This document shows positions 16,248 through 25,581 of a stretch of 41,433 nucleotides of DNA, piece after piece. Each line of letters starts with the position of its first letter. Positions within the stretch are counted from its first letter, which is position 1. Source of the DNA: Collinsella sp. TF06-26 (GTDB lineage: Bacteria; Actinomycetota; Coriobacteriia; Coriobacteriales; Coriobacteriaceae); the NCBI RefSeq assembly GCF_002232035.1, contig NZ_NKXR01000016.1:1-41433 (forward strand). Reading direction: 5' to 3'. Made by a program: the position numbers and the translations under genes. Below the pieces are notes generated by a model that did not search any database, was not told the origin of the DNA, and was given only the letters and a program-made list of their open reading frames with translations.

Positions 16248-17185
16248 TGGCAGAGGTCAAAAAAGTCGCCACGCGCGTAAGCTACGGCGAGGCACTCGTC
16301 GAGCTGGGCAATGAGCACGATGACTTTGTAGTGCTCGATGCCGACCTGGCTGCCGCTACGCAGACGGGTAAGTTTAAGACTGCCCATCCTGAGCGCTTTT
16401 ACGATGCCGGCATCGCCGAGAGCAACCTGATGGGTCTTGCCGCCGGCATCGCGACCACGGGCCGCGTTGCTTTTGCGAGCACCTTTGCGATGTTTGCCGC
16501 CGGTCGCGCCTACGAGCAGGTCCGCAATTCCATTGGCTACCCGCACCTCAACGTCAAGATTGGCGCCACCCATGCCGGCATTTCGGTGGGCGAGGACGGC
16601 GCCACGCACCAGTGCTGCGAGGATATCGCACTCATGCGTACGATTCCGGGTATGACGGTGGTCGTTCCCGCCGACGATGTCGAGGCCCGCGCCTGTGTGC
16701 GCGCCGCCTATGAGTTTGAGGGGCCGGTCTACATGCGCTTCGGCCGCCTGGCAACACCGGTCATCAACGATCACGAGGACTACGAGTTCAAGATCGGCCG
16801 CGGTGTTGTTGTACGGGAGGGCTCTGATGTCACGATCGTCGCGTGCGGTCTCATGGTCGCTGAGGCACTCGCTGTTGCCGAGGCGCTCGCTGCCGACGGC
16901 ATCGATGCTGAGGTCATCAACATGCATACGATCAAACCGCTCGATGAGCGTTTGGTGGTTGCCAGCGCCAAGAAGACCGGTCGCGTGGTCACCGCCGAGG
17001 AGCATTCGATTATCGGTGGTCTTGGCGAGGCCGTTGCCTCGGTGCTCGCGGAGCAGCATCCAGTGCCGATGCGTCGCGTCGGCGTGCGCGATGTGTACGG
17101 CGAGTCCGGCCCTGCGGTCGATTTGCTGCATAAGTACGGTTTGGACGCCGACGGCATCGAAGCTGCGGTCAGGTCCGTGTTGTAA
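16247..17185 (+). CDS. Transketolase, C-terminal (pyrimidine-binding) subunit
   Basis: A 312-residue protein equal to the second half of transketolase. It has the pyrimidine-binding domain with GIAESNLMGLAAGIA (the conserved Glu), then VGEDGATHQ, and the C-terminal transketolase domain with EEHSIIGGLG. Start and preceding stop share one base (TAATG), showing coupling to the N-terminal subunit. Together they move two-carbon units between ketose and aldose phosphates. Confidence 0.93.
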   Translation: MAEVKKVATRVSYGEALVELGNEHDDFVVLDADLAAATQTGKFKTAHPERFYDAGIAESNLMGLAAGIATTGRVAFASTFAMFAAGRAYEQVRNSIGYPHLNVKIGATHAGISVGEDGATHQCCEDIALMRTIPGMTVVVPADDVEARACVRAAYEFEGPVYMRFGRLATPVINDHEDYEFKIGRGVVVREGSDVTIVACGLMVAEALAVAEALAADGIDAEVINMHTIKPLDERLVVASAKKTGRVVTAEEHSIIGGLGEAVASVLAEQHPVPMRRVGVRDVYGESGPAVDLLHKYGLDADGIEAAVRSVL

Positions 17186-17197
17186 GGAAGGCTTTCC

Positions 17198-17650
17198 ATG
17201 GGGTTTGTATCTGCCAACCAAGTGACGATTGGCTACGCCGCCGCCTCGCGCGAGGACGCGCTGCATTATCTGTCCGAGCAGGCTGTTGAGCTTGGTTTTG
17301 CCGATGACGCGTCTGCTGTAGAGGCGGCTTTTATTGCTCGCGAAAACGAGGCCGAGACTGGCCTCGTCGCCGGTTTTGCCGTTCCGCATGCCAAGAGCGA
17401 TGCGATCCATACGCCGGGCGTGGCCGTGCTCAAGCTGTCCGAGCCTGTTGAGTGGCCGAGCTTTGATGGCGTGCCCGTCGATGTGGCGCTCGCGCTGTAC
17501 GTGCCCGCCGGCGAAGCGGGAACCACGCACCTGCGTCTGCTCTCCAAGGCTGCCGTGATGCTGATGGATGCTGGCTTCCGTGACAGGGTGCGCGAAAGCA
17601 CCGATCCTGTCGAGATTGCCGAGCTCATCAACGCCGGGCTCGAGGGCTAG
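17198..17650 (+). CDS. PTS system fructose/mannitol-type IIA component
   Basis: A 150-residue cytoplasmic phosphocarrier of the fructose/mannitol IIA family. The phosphorylated histidine is His64 in GFAVPHAK. It receives phosphate from HPr and passes it to Cys9 of the IIBC protein that starts the operon, which lacks its own IIA domain. The ATG at 17198 follows AAGGAAGG. A strong terminator follows, closing the six-gene operon. Confidence 0.92.
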   Translation: MGFVSANQVTIGYAAASREDALHYLSEQAVELGFADDASAVEAAFIARENEAETGLVAGFAVPHAKSDAIHTPGVAVLKLSEPVEWPSFDGVPVDVALALYVPAGEAGTTHLRLLSKAAVMLMDAGFRDRVRESTDPVEIAELINAGLEG

Positions 17651-17692
17651 AACGGGCTCTCCGTTCCATTAATCGATCCTTCTCCAAGGAAA

Positions 17693-17723
17693 AGGGCCGC
17701 GACGCTATAGGCGTCGCGGCCCT
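17693..17723 (+). terminator. Terminator of the PTS/transketolase operon
   Basis: A perfect 13-bp GC-rich stem (17693-17705 with 17711-17723) lies 42 bases after the IIA stop codon. The following T content is low. Confidence 0.7.
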
Positions 17724-17731
17724 GTCTGCGT

Positions 17732-17780
17732 TTCCCCAGATAAAACCTGCCAAAATAAACCTGTCCCTTTTTGGTAGGTT
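17732..17780 (+). repeat. REP-like hairpin repeat, copy 1
   Basis: A palindromic unit with stem 17744-17755/17769-17780 (one mismatch) and a CCTGTCCC loop. It matches two other units at 20933-20980 (inverted) and 23342-23388 almost base for base. Its end lies 12 bases from the LarE stop codon. Confidence 0.8.
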
Positions 17781-17792
17781 AAACGGCGTAAC

Positions 17793-18671
17793 TTAAAGGT
17801 TCATGTTGCCGTGGATGTAGGGGGTGACCTCGGGGGAGATATGGCCGCAGCCCAGCTCGCGCAGCGTGGACTCGATGGCGGCGGGCAGCGGGGTCTTGCC
17901 TTCGGCGTCGACGGCGGCACCGCTGAGGGCGGCGATCTTGGCGACGTCTGCCGGCTCGGCCTCGATATGCATGCAGCCGCCGACGAGGCGTGCGCGGACC
18001 TGGTCCAGGCCAAGGTCGTGTAGGTAGTCCTCACAGGTGCGGATTACATCGACCTTCTCGCGCGTGAGCTCCTCGCCCGTGGGGACTCGCGTGGCCAGGC
18101 AGGCTCCTGCCGGCAGGTTCCAGACGGGGTATCCCCAGGCGCGTAGCAGCTCGCGCTCCTCGTCCTTGGTAAAGCCGACCTCCATAAGCGGCGAGCGCAC
18201 GCCGAGCTCCTGGGCGGCGCGCATGCCGGGGCGGTAGTCGCCGCGGTCGCTTGCGTTGCTGCCGTCGATGACGGTGGGAAAGCCCAGCGACTTGGCGTGG
18301 TTGACGATGGCGGTAAAGCCGGCGCGCTTGCAGTGGTAGCAGCGGTCGGCGTCGTTGCAGGCTACCTGGGGGAGCTGCAGCTGATCGACCGAGAGGTTGA
18401 GTACGGGAAGCTTAAAATGCGGCCCCTCATCGGCCTGCCCGTCAACCGCCCGCTCAAACGAAGCCTGCTCGGGCGTGCCGATGAGCGGCGTGGTGAGGTG
18501 AACGAGAAGCGTGCTGGCGGGCATGATGCGGGCGCAGACCGCGGCCAAAAAGCTGCTGTCGACGCCACCGGAAAAGCCGATGGCGACGCGTCCGTATGCT
18601 AAAAGCAGCTGCTCGAGCGCTGCGAGTTTGTCCTGAAGCCCCTCTGCGGGTGCGGTGGTGTCTGAAAGCAT
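17793..18671 (-). CDS. larE: LarE-type ATP-dependent sulfur transferase
   Basis: A 292-residue PP-loop protein of the LarE family, which adenylates and sulfurates the pincer precursor of the nickel cofactor used by lactate racemase LarA and relatives. The PP-loop is SGGVDSS (34-40). Cys191 in AGACLATR corresponds to the sacrificial cysteine. Cys111 and Cys114 (CYHC) add a pair, giving the three-cysteine set described for iron-sulfur-type LarE proteins that supply sulfur catalytically. The ATG at 18671 follows AAGGA. No larA, larB or larC gene is in the window, so partners must lie elsewhere. A REP-like repeat abuts the 3' end. Confidence 0.88.
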   Translation of the reverse strand: MLSDTTAPAEGLQDKLAALEQLLLAYGRVAIGFSGGVDSSFLAAVCARIMPASTLLVHLTTPLIGTPEQASFERAVDGQADEGPHFKLPVLNLSVDQLQLPQVACNDADRCYHCKRAGFTAIVNHAKSLGFPTVIDGSNASDRGDYRPGMRAAQELGVRSPLMEVGFTKDEERELLRAWGYPVWNLPAGACLATRVPTGEELTREKVDVIRTCEDYLHDLGLDQVRARLVGGCMHIEAEPADVAKIAALSGAAVDAEGKTPLPAAIESTLRELGCGHISPEVTPYIHGNMNL

Positions 18672-18693
18672 AAGTCGATCCTTGCCGTTGAGT

Positions 18694-18723
18694 ACTCGGT
18701 CGAAAACTATAATCCTACCGAGT
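18694..18723 (+). promoter_or_regulatory. TATAAT flanked by an inverted repeat
   Basis: A perfect -10 hexamer (18708-18713) lies between the complementary heptamers 18694-18700 and 18717-18723, in the gap between divergent larE and the HAD gene. No strong -35 is seen. Confidence 0.4.
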
Positions 18724-18844
18724 CGCTTGTCATAAGACTTCTATCTATGTAACGAAAGTGCAATATGCTATATACGTTATATACAAGTTTACAGGTGCGG
18801 TAAAGTTGCGGGAGTACAGCAGCGCGAAGCGATGGGGGACCGAT

Positions 18845-19495
18845 ATGATCAAGGCCGTTATTTTTGACATGGACGGAACGCTGGTCGATACCGAGCGTTT
18901 GGGTATCAAGGCGTGGAAGGCGGGCGCGGCCGAGCTGGGATTCGCGATTGATGATGCGCTGATCCATCAGTTTATCGGTCGCACGCTGCCCGATGTCATG
19001 GAGATCCTTGATGAGCATTACGGCAGCTGCGAAACCGCTGAGGCAATCTATCGTCGCCATAGGGAGATTCGCGACGAGATGGTCAAGACCGATCTGGAGC
19101 TTAAGGACGGTGCCGCCGAGTGCCTCGACGAGCTGCTGGCTGCGGGCTATCACGTGGGTCTTGCGACGTCATCGCGCCACGTTACGGCCGAGCGCAACCT
19201 CAAGACGGTTGGCCTCTTTGACAAGTTTGAGACGGTGACCTGCGGCGAGGACGTCGTGCGCGGCAAGCCCGACCCCGAGATGTACCTGCTCGCCTGCGAG
19301 CGCGCGGGCTTTGCCCCCGAGGAGTGCGCCGTGGTCGAGGACTCACGCAACGGTTGCGTCTCGGGCATCACGGCCGGTTGCCATGTGTTTGCCGTTCCCG
19401 ACATCGTGCCGCTGCCGCAGGACGTGGTGGACGGCTGCGAGGCTGTGCTCGATACGCTGTTCGATCTGACGGCCGCGGTCAAGGTCGTGTGTTAG
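18845..19495 (+). CDS. HAD-family phosphatase (beta-phosphoglucomutase-like)
   Basis: A 216-residue haloacid-dehalogenase-type hydrolase. Motif I is FDMDGTLVDTE with nucleophile Asp8 and Asp10, motif II is TSSRHVT, the conserved Lys is in RGKPDPEMY, and motif IV is VVEDSRNG. The helical cap between motifs I and II is of the C1 type, as in phosphoglycolate phosphatase and beta-phosphoglucomutase. The ATG at 18845 has GGGGGA upstream; the longer in-frame version starts in promoter sequence. The substrate is not predictable. Confidence 0.88.
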   Translation: MIKAVIFDMDGTLVDTERLGIKAWKAGAAELGFAIDDALIHQFIGRTLPDVMEILDEHYGSCETAEAIYRRHREIRDEMVKTDLELKDGAAECLDELLAAGYHVGLATSSRHVTAERNLKTVGLFDKFETVTCGEDVVRGKPDPEMYLLACERAGFAPEECAVVEDSRNGCVSGITAGCHVFAVPDIVPLPQDVVDGCEAVLDTLFDLTAAVKVVC

Positions 19496-19582
19496 CGTTC
19501 GCACGCGAGTCGCCATGCCCCGCGCCCGATCCCGCAGGACGGCGACGGCAACGGCGCCCGCGCGGAGGCACTGTTCTAAAAA

Positions 19583-19637
19583 ATGGAATTGAATCCATTT
19601 TTGCAAAAAAGCTAATGAAAAATGGATTACATTCCAT
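19583..19637. repeat. Pair of 16-bp palindromic boxes in A/T tracts
   Basis: ATGGAATTGAATCCAT (19583-19598) and ATGGATTACATTCCAT (19622-19637) are imperfect palindromes; one equals the reverse complement of the other with two changes. They sit in A-rich sequence between two convergent genes. Confidence 0.5.
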
Positions 19638-19690
19638 AAAAATCCGTAGCCGCAGGTTCGGCTAAACGGGGAAGGCCCGTGGGGTCAGCA

Positions 19691-19731
19691 AAAACGCCGC
19701 AGCGGGGCTGTTTCCGTTGCGGCGTTTTTTT
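19691..19731. terminator. Bidirectional terminator between HAD and LacI genes
   Basis: A 15-bp stem with one mismatch (19691-19705 with 19714-19728) has a T run on the plus strand and an A run on the other side, so it can serve both convergent genes. Confidence 0.85.
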
Positions 19732-19732
19732 G

Positions 19733-20866
19733 TTACAGGTAGGCGCCCAGGTTGATGTCGGTTGTCGGGACTATGGGTTGGCCCGTCGGATGCGGCTTGG
19801 CATTTTGGGTGCTTACGCGCTCGAGCAAGAAGGGACGCACGATTTCCTGACGGTTGATGTCCTCGGTGGCCGTGACCGTGGTGACGGTGCGCGCGGCGGA
19901 GCCGATGCGGACTCGTTTGGTCTTGGCGGCAGGTTTATCCTCGATTTGTTCCATGAGCAGCTGCACGCCCTTGCGGCCGATCTCGTAGCCCGGTGGTGCT
20001 ACCGTGGTGAGGGGGACCGATCCGCTCCAGGCAAGCGGGTTGCCATCGCAGCCGGCCACGCGGACCTGCTCGGGGACGGAGATGCCTTTGTCTATCAGCG
20101 CCGAGATAACGCCCGACGCCAGTACGTCGGTCAGGCCGACCACGAAGTCAGGGCGCTCGTCCGCGGGGCGCTCAGCGATTTGGGCACCGATGCCGTAGCC
20201 GTCGGCAGCGGTATTCCATTCGCCGGCGTCGATGACTTCGATCTTGATATCGGGATGCAGGGCGAGGGCCTTGTGGATGCCAAGTACGCGCAAGGTGAGC
20301 TGCATAAATGCCGCTCTGCCCACAACGGTGATATGGCGTGCGCCACGGGCAACGGCGAGCTCGGCGATAATGCGGCCTTGTGCCTCGTTGTCGGCAGCCA
20401 CGTAATAACCGGGCTCGGAGCAGTGGATGTCCAGATGGACGATCGGCACGGGCACTTTAGTCATGGCCGGGTGCCAGTCGGGGGATGCCATGGGCTGAAC
20501 CATGACGCCGGACATCTGAGTGCCCATAAAGTAGCGCAGGTAATGGTCTTCGAGAATGTCGTCGTTGTCGGCGTTAGCGATGAGCAAGTCATAGCCGTGC
20601 TTGCGTGCCTCGTTGTGGGCACCGCTGGCAATTTGGAGCGAAAAGCCGTGGTCGAGACGGGGGAGGACCAGGCCAAAGGACTTGGTGGTGCCGCCCGCGA
20701 GCTGACGGGCGCTTTGGTTGGGCAGGTAGCCAAGGCGATTAATGGTCTCGTTGATGAGCTTGAGGGTTTCGGGGCGCAACCTTTCGGGGTGGTTGAGCGC
20801 GTTGGATACCGTGCCCAGCGAGACCCCTGCCTCGCGCGCGACGTCGCTGATTTTTACCTTTGCCAT
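19733..20866 (-). CDS. LacI-family transcriptional regulator
   Basis: A 377-residue LacI/GalR-type repressor. The DNA-binding segment is KISDVAREAGVSLGTVSNALN, the hinge is YLPNQSARQLAGG, and the sugar-binding core follows to about residue 330. About 40 extra residues at the C-terminus (from TATEDINRQE) exceed the family's usual length. The ATG at 20866 follows AAGGGG; the longer frame to 21154 runs through palindromic repeats and is not used. No sugar genes adjoin it: it is convergent with the HAD gene and divergent from glmS across the repeat cluster, so its target is not evident. Confidence 0.9.
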   Translation of the reverse strand: MAKVKISDVAREAGVSLGTVSNALNHPERLRPETLKLINETINRLGYLPNQSARQLAGGTTKSFGLVLPRLDHGFSLQIASGAHNEARKHGYDLLIANADNDDILEDHYLRYFMGTQMSGVMVQPMASPDWHPAMTKVPVPIVHLDIHCSEPGYYVAADNEAQGRIIAELAVARGARHITVVGRAAFMQLTLRVLGIHKALALHPDIKIEVIDAGEWNTAADGYGIGAQIAERPADERPDFVVGLTDVLASGVISALIDKGISVPEQVRVAGCDGNPLAWSGSVPLTTVAPPGYEIGRKGVQLLMEQIEDKPAAKTKRVRIGSAARTVTTVTATEDINRQEIVRPFLLERVSTQNAKPHPTGQPIVPTTDINLGAYL

Positions 20867-20932
20867 AGCGGCCCCTTTGATGCGTTTCAAGTACAAGCCA
20901 GATTGTAGCATCGCCCGCCCCCAGGGTGTCAA

Positions 20933-20980
20933 AACCTGCCAATTAGGGACAGGTTTATTTTGGCAGGTTTTATCTGGGGA
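20933..20980 (-). repeat. REP-like hairpin repeat, copy 2 (inverted)
   Basis: The same unit as at 17732-17780 and 23342-23388, in reverse orientation, including the flanking TATCTGGGG segment. Confidence 0.8.
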
Positions 20981-20999
20981 AACGCCGTTGCCAGCGCGA

Positions 21000-21032
21000 C
21001 CACCACGAAGGGGGCAGGCACCTTTGTGGTGG
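21000..21032 (+). repeat. 33-bp palindromic unit A
   Basis: A hairpin with CCACCACGAAGG/CCTTTGTGGTGG ends. It is the reverse complement of 21229-21261 with one mismatch. Confidence 0.8.
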
Positions 21033-21056
21033 CTTGAGCTGCCCGGGCCTTCAATT

Positions 21057-21113
21057 GTCTCGATCTGTAACATCTGGACGGCAAAACCGGCTCTACCTGT
21101 TACAGATCGAGAC
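21057..21113. repeat. Palindrome with GATCTGTAACA arms, copy 1
   Basis: Perfect 16-bp arms (21057-21072 with 21098-21113). A diverged inverted copy is at 21139-21193. Confidence 0.8.
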
Positions 21114-21138
21114 ATAGTGCTGGGGCCGAACCGTAATG

Positions 21139-21193
21139 TCTTGATCTGTAACACTAAGCCGGCTTATTGCGGCCCAGATGTTACAGATTGAGA
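21139..21193. repeat. Palindrome with GATCTGTAACA arms, copy 2
   Basis: 15-bp arms with two mismatches (21139-21153 with 21179-21193). The loop also matches copy 1 when read in reverse complement. Confidence 0.75.
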
Positions 21194-21218
21194 TCTTTCG
21201 CCGGGATAGGCCGCCGCG

Positions 21219-21271
21219 CCGGTCCAAACCACCACAAAGGTGCCTGTCCCCTTCGTGGTGGTTTGGACCGG
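21219..21271 (-). repeat. 33-bp palindromic unit A, inverted copy with longer stem
   Basis: The core 21229-21261 matches unit A in reverse. Perfect 17-bp arms extend it to 21219-21235 and 21255-21271. Confidence 0.8.
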
Positions 21272-21290
21272 CTGGGCATGTGTGCATCGG

Positions 21291-21314
21291 GTGGTATCTA
21301 AGTTGAGATACCAC
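21291..21314 (+). other. Hairpin in the glmS 5' region
   Basis: A perfect 9-bp stem (21291-21299 with 21306-21314) with loop AAGTTG lies upstream of the probable -10 box of glmS. It could be an operator palindrome rather than an RNA structure. Confidence 0.45.
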
Positions 21315-21424
21315 TTCTGGTATATCAGCTTGCGCTTGCGTGAGTACAATACTCGAACGTTATACGTCTCAGCGCCCCCTGTGCGTGGACGTCTTGCAGT
21401 CACGCGAACGAAGGGATTTATCCT

Positions 21425-23272
<1,848 letters not shown>

Positions 23273-23296
23273 TCGAGTTCCGTCGTTCTAACAACT

Positions 23297-23334
23297 AAGG
23301 CCCGGCTCCGCATCAAGACGGAGCCGGGCCTTGT
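23297..23334 (+). terminator. Terminator of glmS
   Basis: A perfect 14-bp GC-rich stem (23297-23310 with 23319-23332) followed by TTGTTG, 25 bases after the stop codon. Confidence 0.8.
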
Positions 23335-23341
23335 TGCATTT

Positions 23342-23388
23342 GCCCAGATAAAACCTGCCAAAATAAACCTGTCCCTTTTTGGCAGGTT
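23342..23388 (+). repeat. REP-like hairpin repeat, copy 3
   Basis: A perfect 12-bp stem (23352-23363 with 23377-23388) with a CCTGTCCC loop, nearly identical to copies 1 and 2. Its right end runs into the stop codon of the GntR gene. Confidence 0.8.
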
Positions 23389-24088
23389 AGCGAAGCTTGC
23401 TGGTCTCGAAGTACTCGGGGAACTGGTCCAGGACCTCGGTTTGGTTGCGGAACATCATATGCAGGTGCTTGCTGACCAAAAAGCTCGCCTCGATGGGGTC
23501 GCGACCGGCGATGGCGCGGCGGATTTGCTTATGCTCGTTAACAGTCTCCTGATTGTCGAGCGTCTGTGTGGCGGCGCGCAGCCAGCGGAAGCGCTCCAGG
23601 TCGGCATTGGTCTCTTCGAGCCACGACCACACGGTGCTACGGCATGCGATGCTAAAGATCATGCGGTGCATGAGGTTGTCGCTTAAAAAGAAGCCGATGC
23701 GATCCTCTTCGGCCATGGCCTTTTCCTGCAACGCGATGGCCCGGTCGAGCTGCTCGACGCCTGCCGAGGTGGCGCGCGCGCAGCACTCTACAATCACCTG
23801 TTTTTCCAGGTGCTCGCGAATGTAGCAGGCACTCTCGGCAAGGGTGAGGTTGATGGGCGAGACATAGGTGCCGCTTTGGGGCACGGTGCGCACCAGGCCC
23901 TCTTGCGCCAGACGCACCAGTGCCTCGCGCACGGGGGTGCGCCCCATATCCAGGTCGTCGCACAGCTGCTTGACGCCCAGCTTTTCGCCCGGTTTGTAGT
24001 CCAGATAGACGATCTTGCGTCGAATGGTGTGGTAGGACTGGTCCTGTAGGCTCGTTTCTTGCTCGCCGATGTGCATCGATTCTTCCAT
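23387..24088 (-). CDS. GntR-family regulator, FadR/FCD subgroup
   Basis: A 233-residue regulator. The winged-helix domain includes YHTIRRKIVYLDYKPGEKLG and the recognition segment DLDMGRTPVREALVRLAQEGL. A mainly helical FCD ligand domain follows (~90-220), with a histidine-containing DNLMHRMIF typical of metal-assisted ligand binding. The ATG at 24088 is taken as start; a second ATG four codons later is also possible. It is divergent from the YeiH-type transporter across 192 bases and is its likely regulator. The stop codon is supplied by the adjoining REP-like repeat. Confidence 0.88.
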   Translation of the reverse strand: MEESMHIGEQETSLQDQSYHTIRRKIVYLDYKPGEKLGVKQLCDDLDMGRTPVREALVRLAQEGLVRTVPQSGTYVSPINLTLAESACYIREHLEKQVIVECCARATSAGVEQLDRAIALQEKAMAEEDRIGFFLSDNLMHRMIFSIACRSTVWSWLEETNADLERFRWLRAATQTLDNQETVNEHKQIRRAIAGRDPIEASFLVSKHLHMMFRNQTEVLDQFPEYFETSKLR

Positions 24089-24280
24089 AGCGCCTCACAA
24101 ACGTTCTTCCACACTCATATGTCAGTTGTTTATTATGCCGCGAATCAGTTCTCTGCGGTGGAAATTCAATCGACGCCCGATAACTTTTGCGACATTTTTG
24201 CCTGCGTTTGTACGGGATTGTGCTCAACGTTGCCGTATCATAAGCCGTCGCAAACGTGAAATAGAAAGAAGGAATCCCAT

Positions 24281-25315
24281 ATGCAACTGGCAAATATCGT
24301 ACGCGAGCGCTGGAAGGGCGTCTTGTTCTGCCTGGTCATCGCTATCCCCGCGACGTTGCTCGGCAAACAAATCGAGGTGGTCGGCGGGCCGGTATTTGCC
24401 ATCCTCTTTGGCATGGTCCTGGCGCTCGTCTTTCCCAAGAATCGCCGCGAACAGCTCGCCGCCGGTGTCACCTATACGTCTAAAAAAGTCTTGCAGTACG
24501 CGGTTATCCTGCTTGGCTTTGGCATGAACCTCTCGCAGATTCTGTCCAAGGGCGCCCAGTCGCTGCCGATTATCGTGGCGACAATCTCGACCTCGCTTGT
24601 TGTCGCCTTCGTGCTCTGCCACGTCATGAACGTGCCGAGCAAGATCGCGACGCTTGTGGGTGTGGGTTCGTCGATTTGCGGCGGTTCTGCCATCGCCGCG
24701 ACCGCACCCGTCATCGATGCTGACGATCGCGAGATTGCCCAGGCTATTTCGGTCATCTTCCTGTTTAACGTTATCGCGGCGCTCGTGTTTCCGACGCTCG
24801 GCGGCATGCTCGGGCTGACCAACGAGGGCTTTGGCCTGTTTGCCGGCACCGCCATCAACGACACCTCGTCGGTAACGGCTGCGGCGAGCGCCTGGGACAG
24901 CATGCATCCCGGCGCCAATGTGCTCGAGAGCGCCACGGTGGTCAAGCTCACCAGGACGCTGGCCATTATTCCCATTACGTTGGTTCTCGCATGCTGGCAG
25001 ATGCATCTGGCACGCAAGGCCGGCGGCGACGCCAAAAGCACGTTCTCGCTTAAACGCGCGTTTCCCATGTTTGTGCTGTTCTTTGTGCTGGCGAGCGTAA
25101 TCACCACGGTGCTTCAGCTTCCCGCGTCCATTACGGCGCCCATCAAGGAGCTTTCGAAGTTCTTTATCGTGATGGCCATGGCGGCTATTGGCTTTAATAC
25201 CGATATCGTCGAGCTGTTCAAAAAGGGCGGCAAGCCCATCGCGCTGGGCTTTTGCTGTTGGATTGGCATTGCGTGCATGAGCTTGGGAATGCAGCACGTG
25301 CTGGGAATCTGGTAG
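24281..25315 (+). CDS. YeiH/UPF0324-family membrane transporter
   Basis: A 344-residue integral membrane protein with about ten hydrophobic segments, matching the family annotated as putative sulfate or sulfite exporters. Typical stretches are LGFGMNLSQIL, VGVGSSICGGSAIAATAPVI and FAGTAINDTSSVTAA. The ATG at 24281 has GAAGGA upstream. A GntR-type regulator is divergent from it and a decayed NtrC-like regulator follows. The exported or imported substrate is not established for the family as a whole. Confidence 0.9.
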   Translation: MQLANIVRERWKGVLFCLVIAIPATLLGKQIEVVGGPVFAILFGMVLALVFPKNRREQLAAGVTYTSKKVLQYAVILLGFGMNLSQILSKGAQSLPIIVATISTSLVVAFVLCHVMNVPSKIATLVGVGSSICGGSAIAATAPVIDADDREIAQAISVIFLFNVIAALVFPTLGGMLGLTNEGFGLFAGTAINDTSSVTAAASAWDSMHPGANVLESATVVKLTRTLAIIPITLVLACWQMHLARKAGGDAKSTFSLKRAFPMFVLFFVLASVITTVLQLPASITAPIKELSKFFIVMAMAAIGFNTDIVELFKKGGKPIALGFCCWIGIACMSLGMQHVLGIW

Positions 25316-25367
25316 AGAAGTAGCCAGTTTGCGTGTTGGCTGCTGGTGAGCGCATGCCTGCGGTGGA

Positions 25368-25432
25368 GCGATAGGAGCTCTTGCGGGTATGGCTTGTCCG
25401 CAGGTTTATAAGTCCCGAAGAGCTCTTATCGC
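25368..25432. repeat. Inverted repeat downstream of the YeiH-type gene
   Basis: 15-bp arms with one mismatch (25368-25382 with 25418-25432). It could end transcription or be a small palindromic element. Confidence 0.5.
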
Positions 25433-25581
25433 CCCGCCAGGATGGCGATGCGGGGCAACACCTATACTCGCAGGACGGCGCTCTCTGCCCTATAGTGTTT
25501 GGTGAGCAATATCGTTCAATTTTGAAACACTCGGTTGTGCGACCGTCGGTGGTTGCACGTCGCCGCGGACAGGGGCAAATC

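Larger units (their letters stand above)
20867..21424. other. 558-base intergenic region packed with palindromes
   Basis: This gap between the divergent LacI-type gene and glmS holds a REP-like unit, two inverted copies of a 33-bp element, and two facing copies of a GATCTGTAACA palindrome. Nearer glmS are a hairpin (21291-21314) and a TACAAT -10-like box (21345-21350). I see no gene and no recognisable glmS ribozyme. Confidence 0.7.

Noticed and set aside
10226-17650. Sulfoquinovose (sulfo-transaldolase or sulfo-transketolase) pathway
   Set aside because: Transaldolase and split transketolase fit in part, but a PTS replaces sulfosugar uptake and no sulfosugar isomerase or sulfolactaldehyde enzyme is present.
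20933-21271. CRISPR array
   Set aside because: Repeats are palindromic, face each other and are unevenly spaced; there are no unique spacers or cas genes.
20867-21424. glmS ribozyme upstream of glmS
   Set aside because: No recognisable ribozyme core near the start codon; the structures there are separate palindromes.
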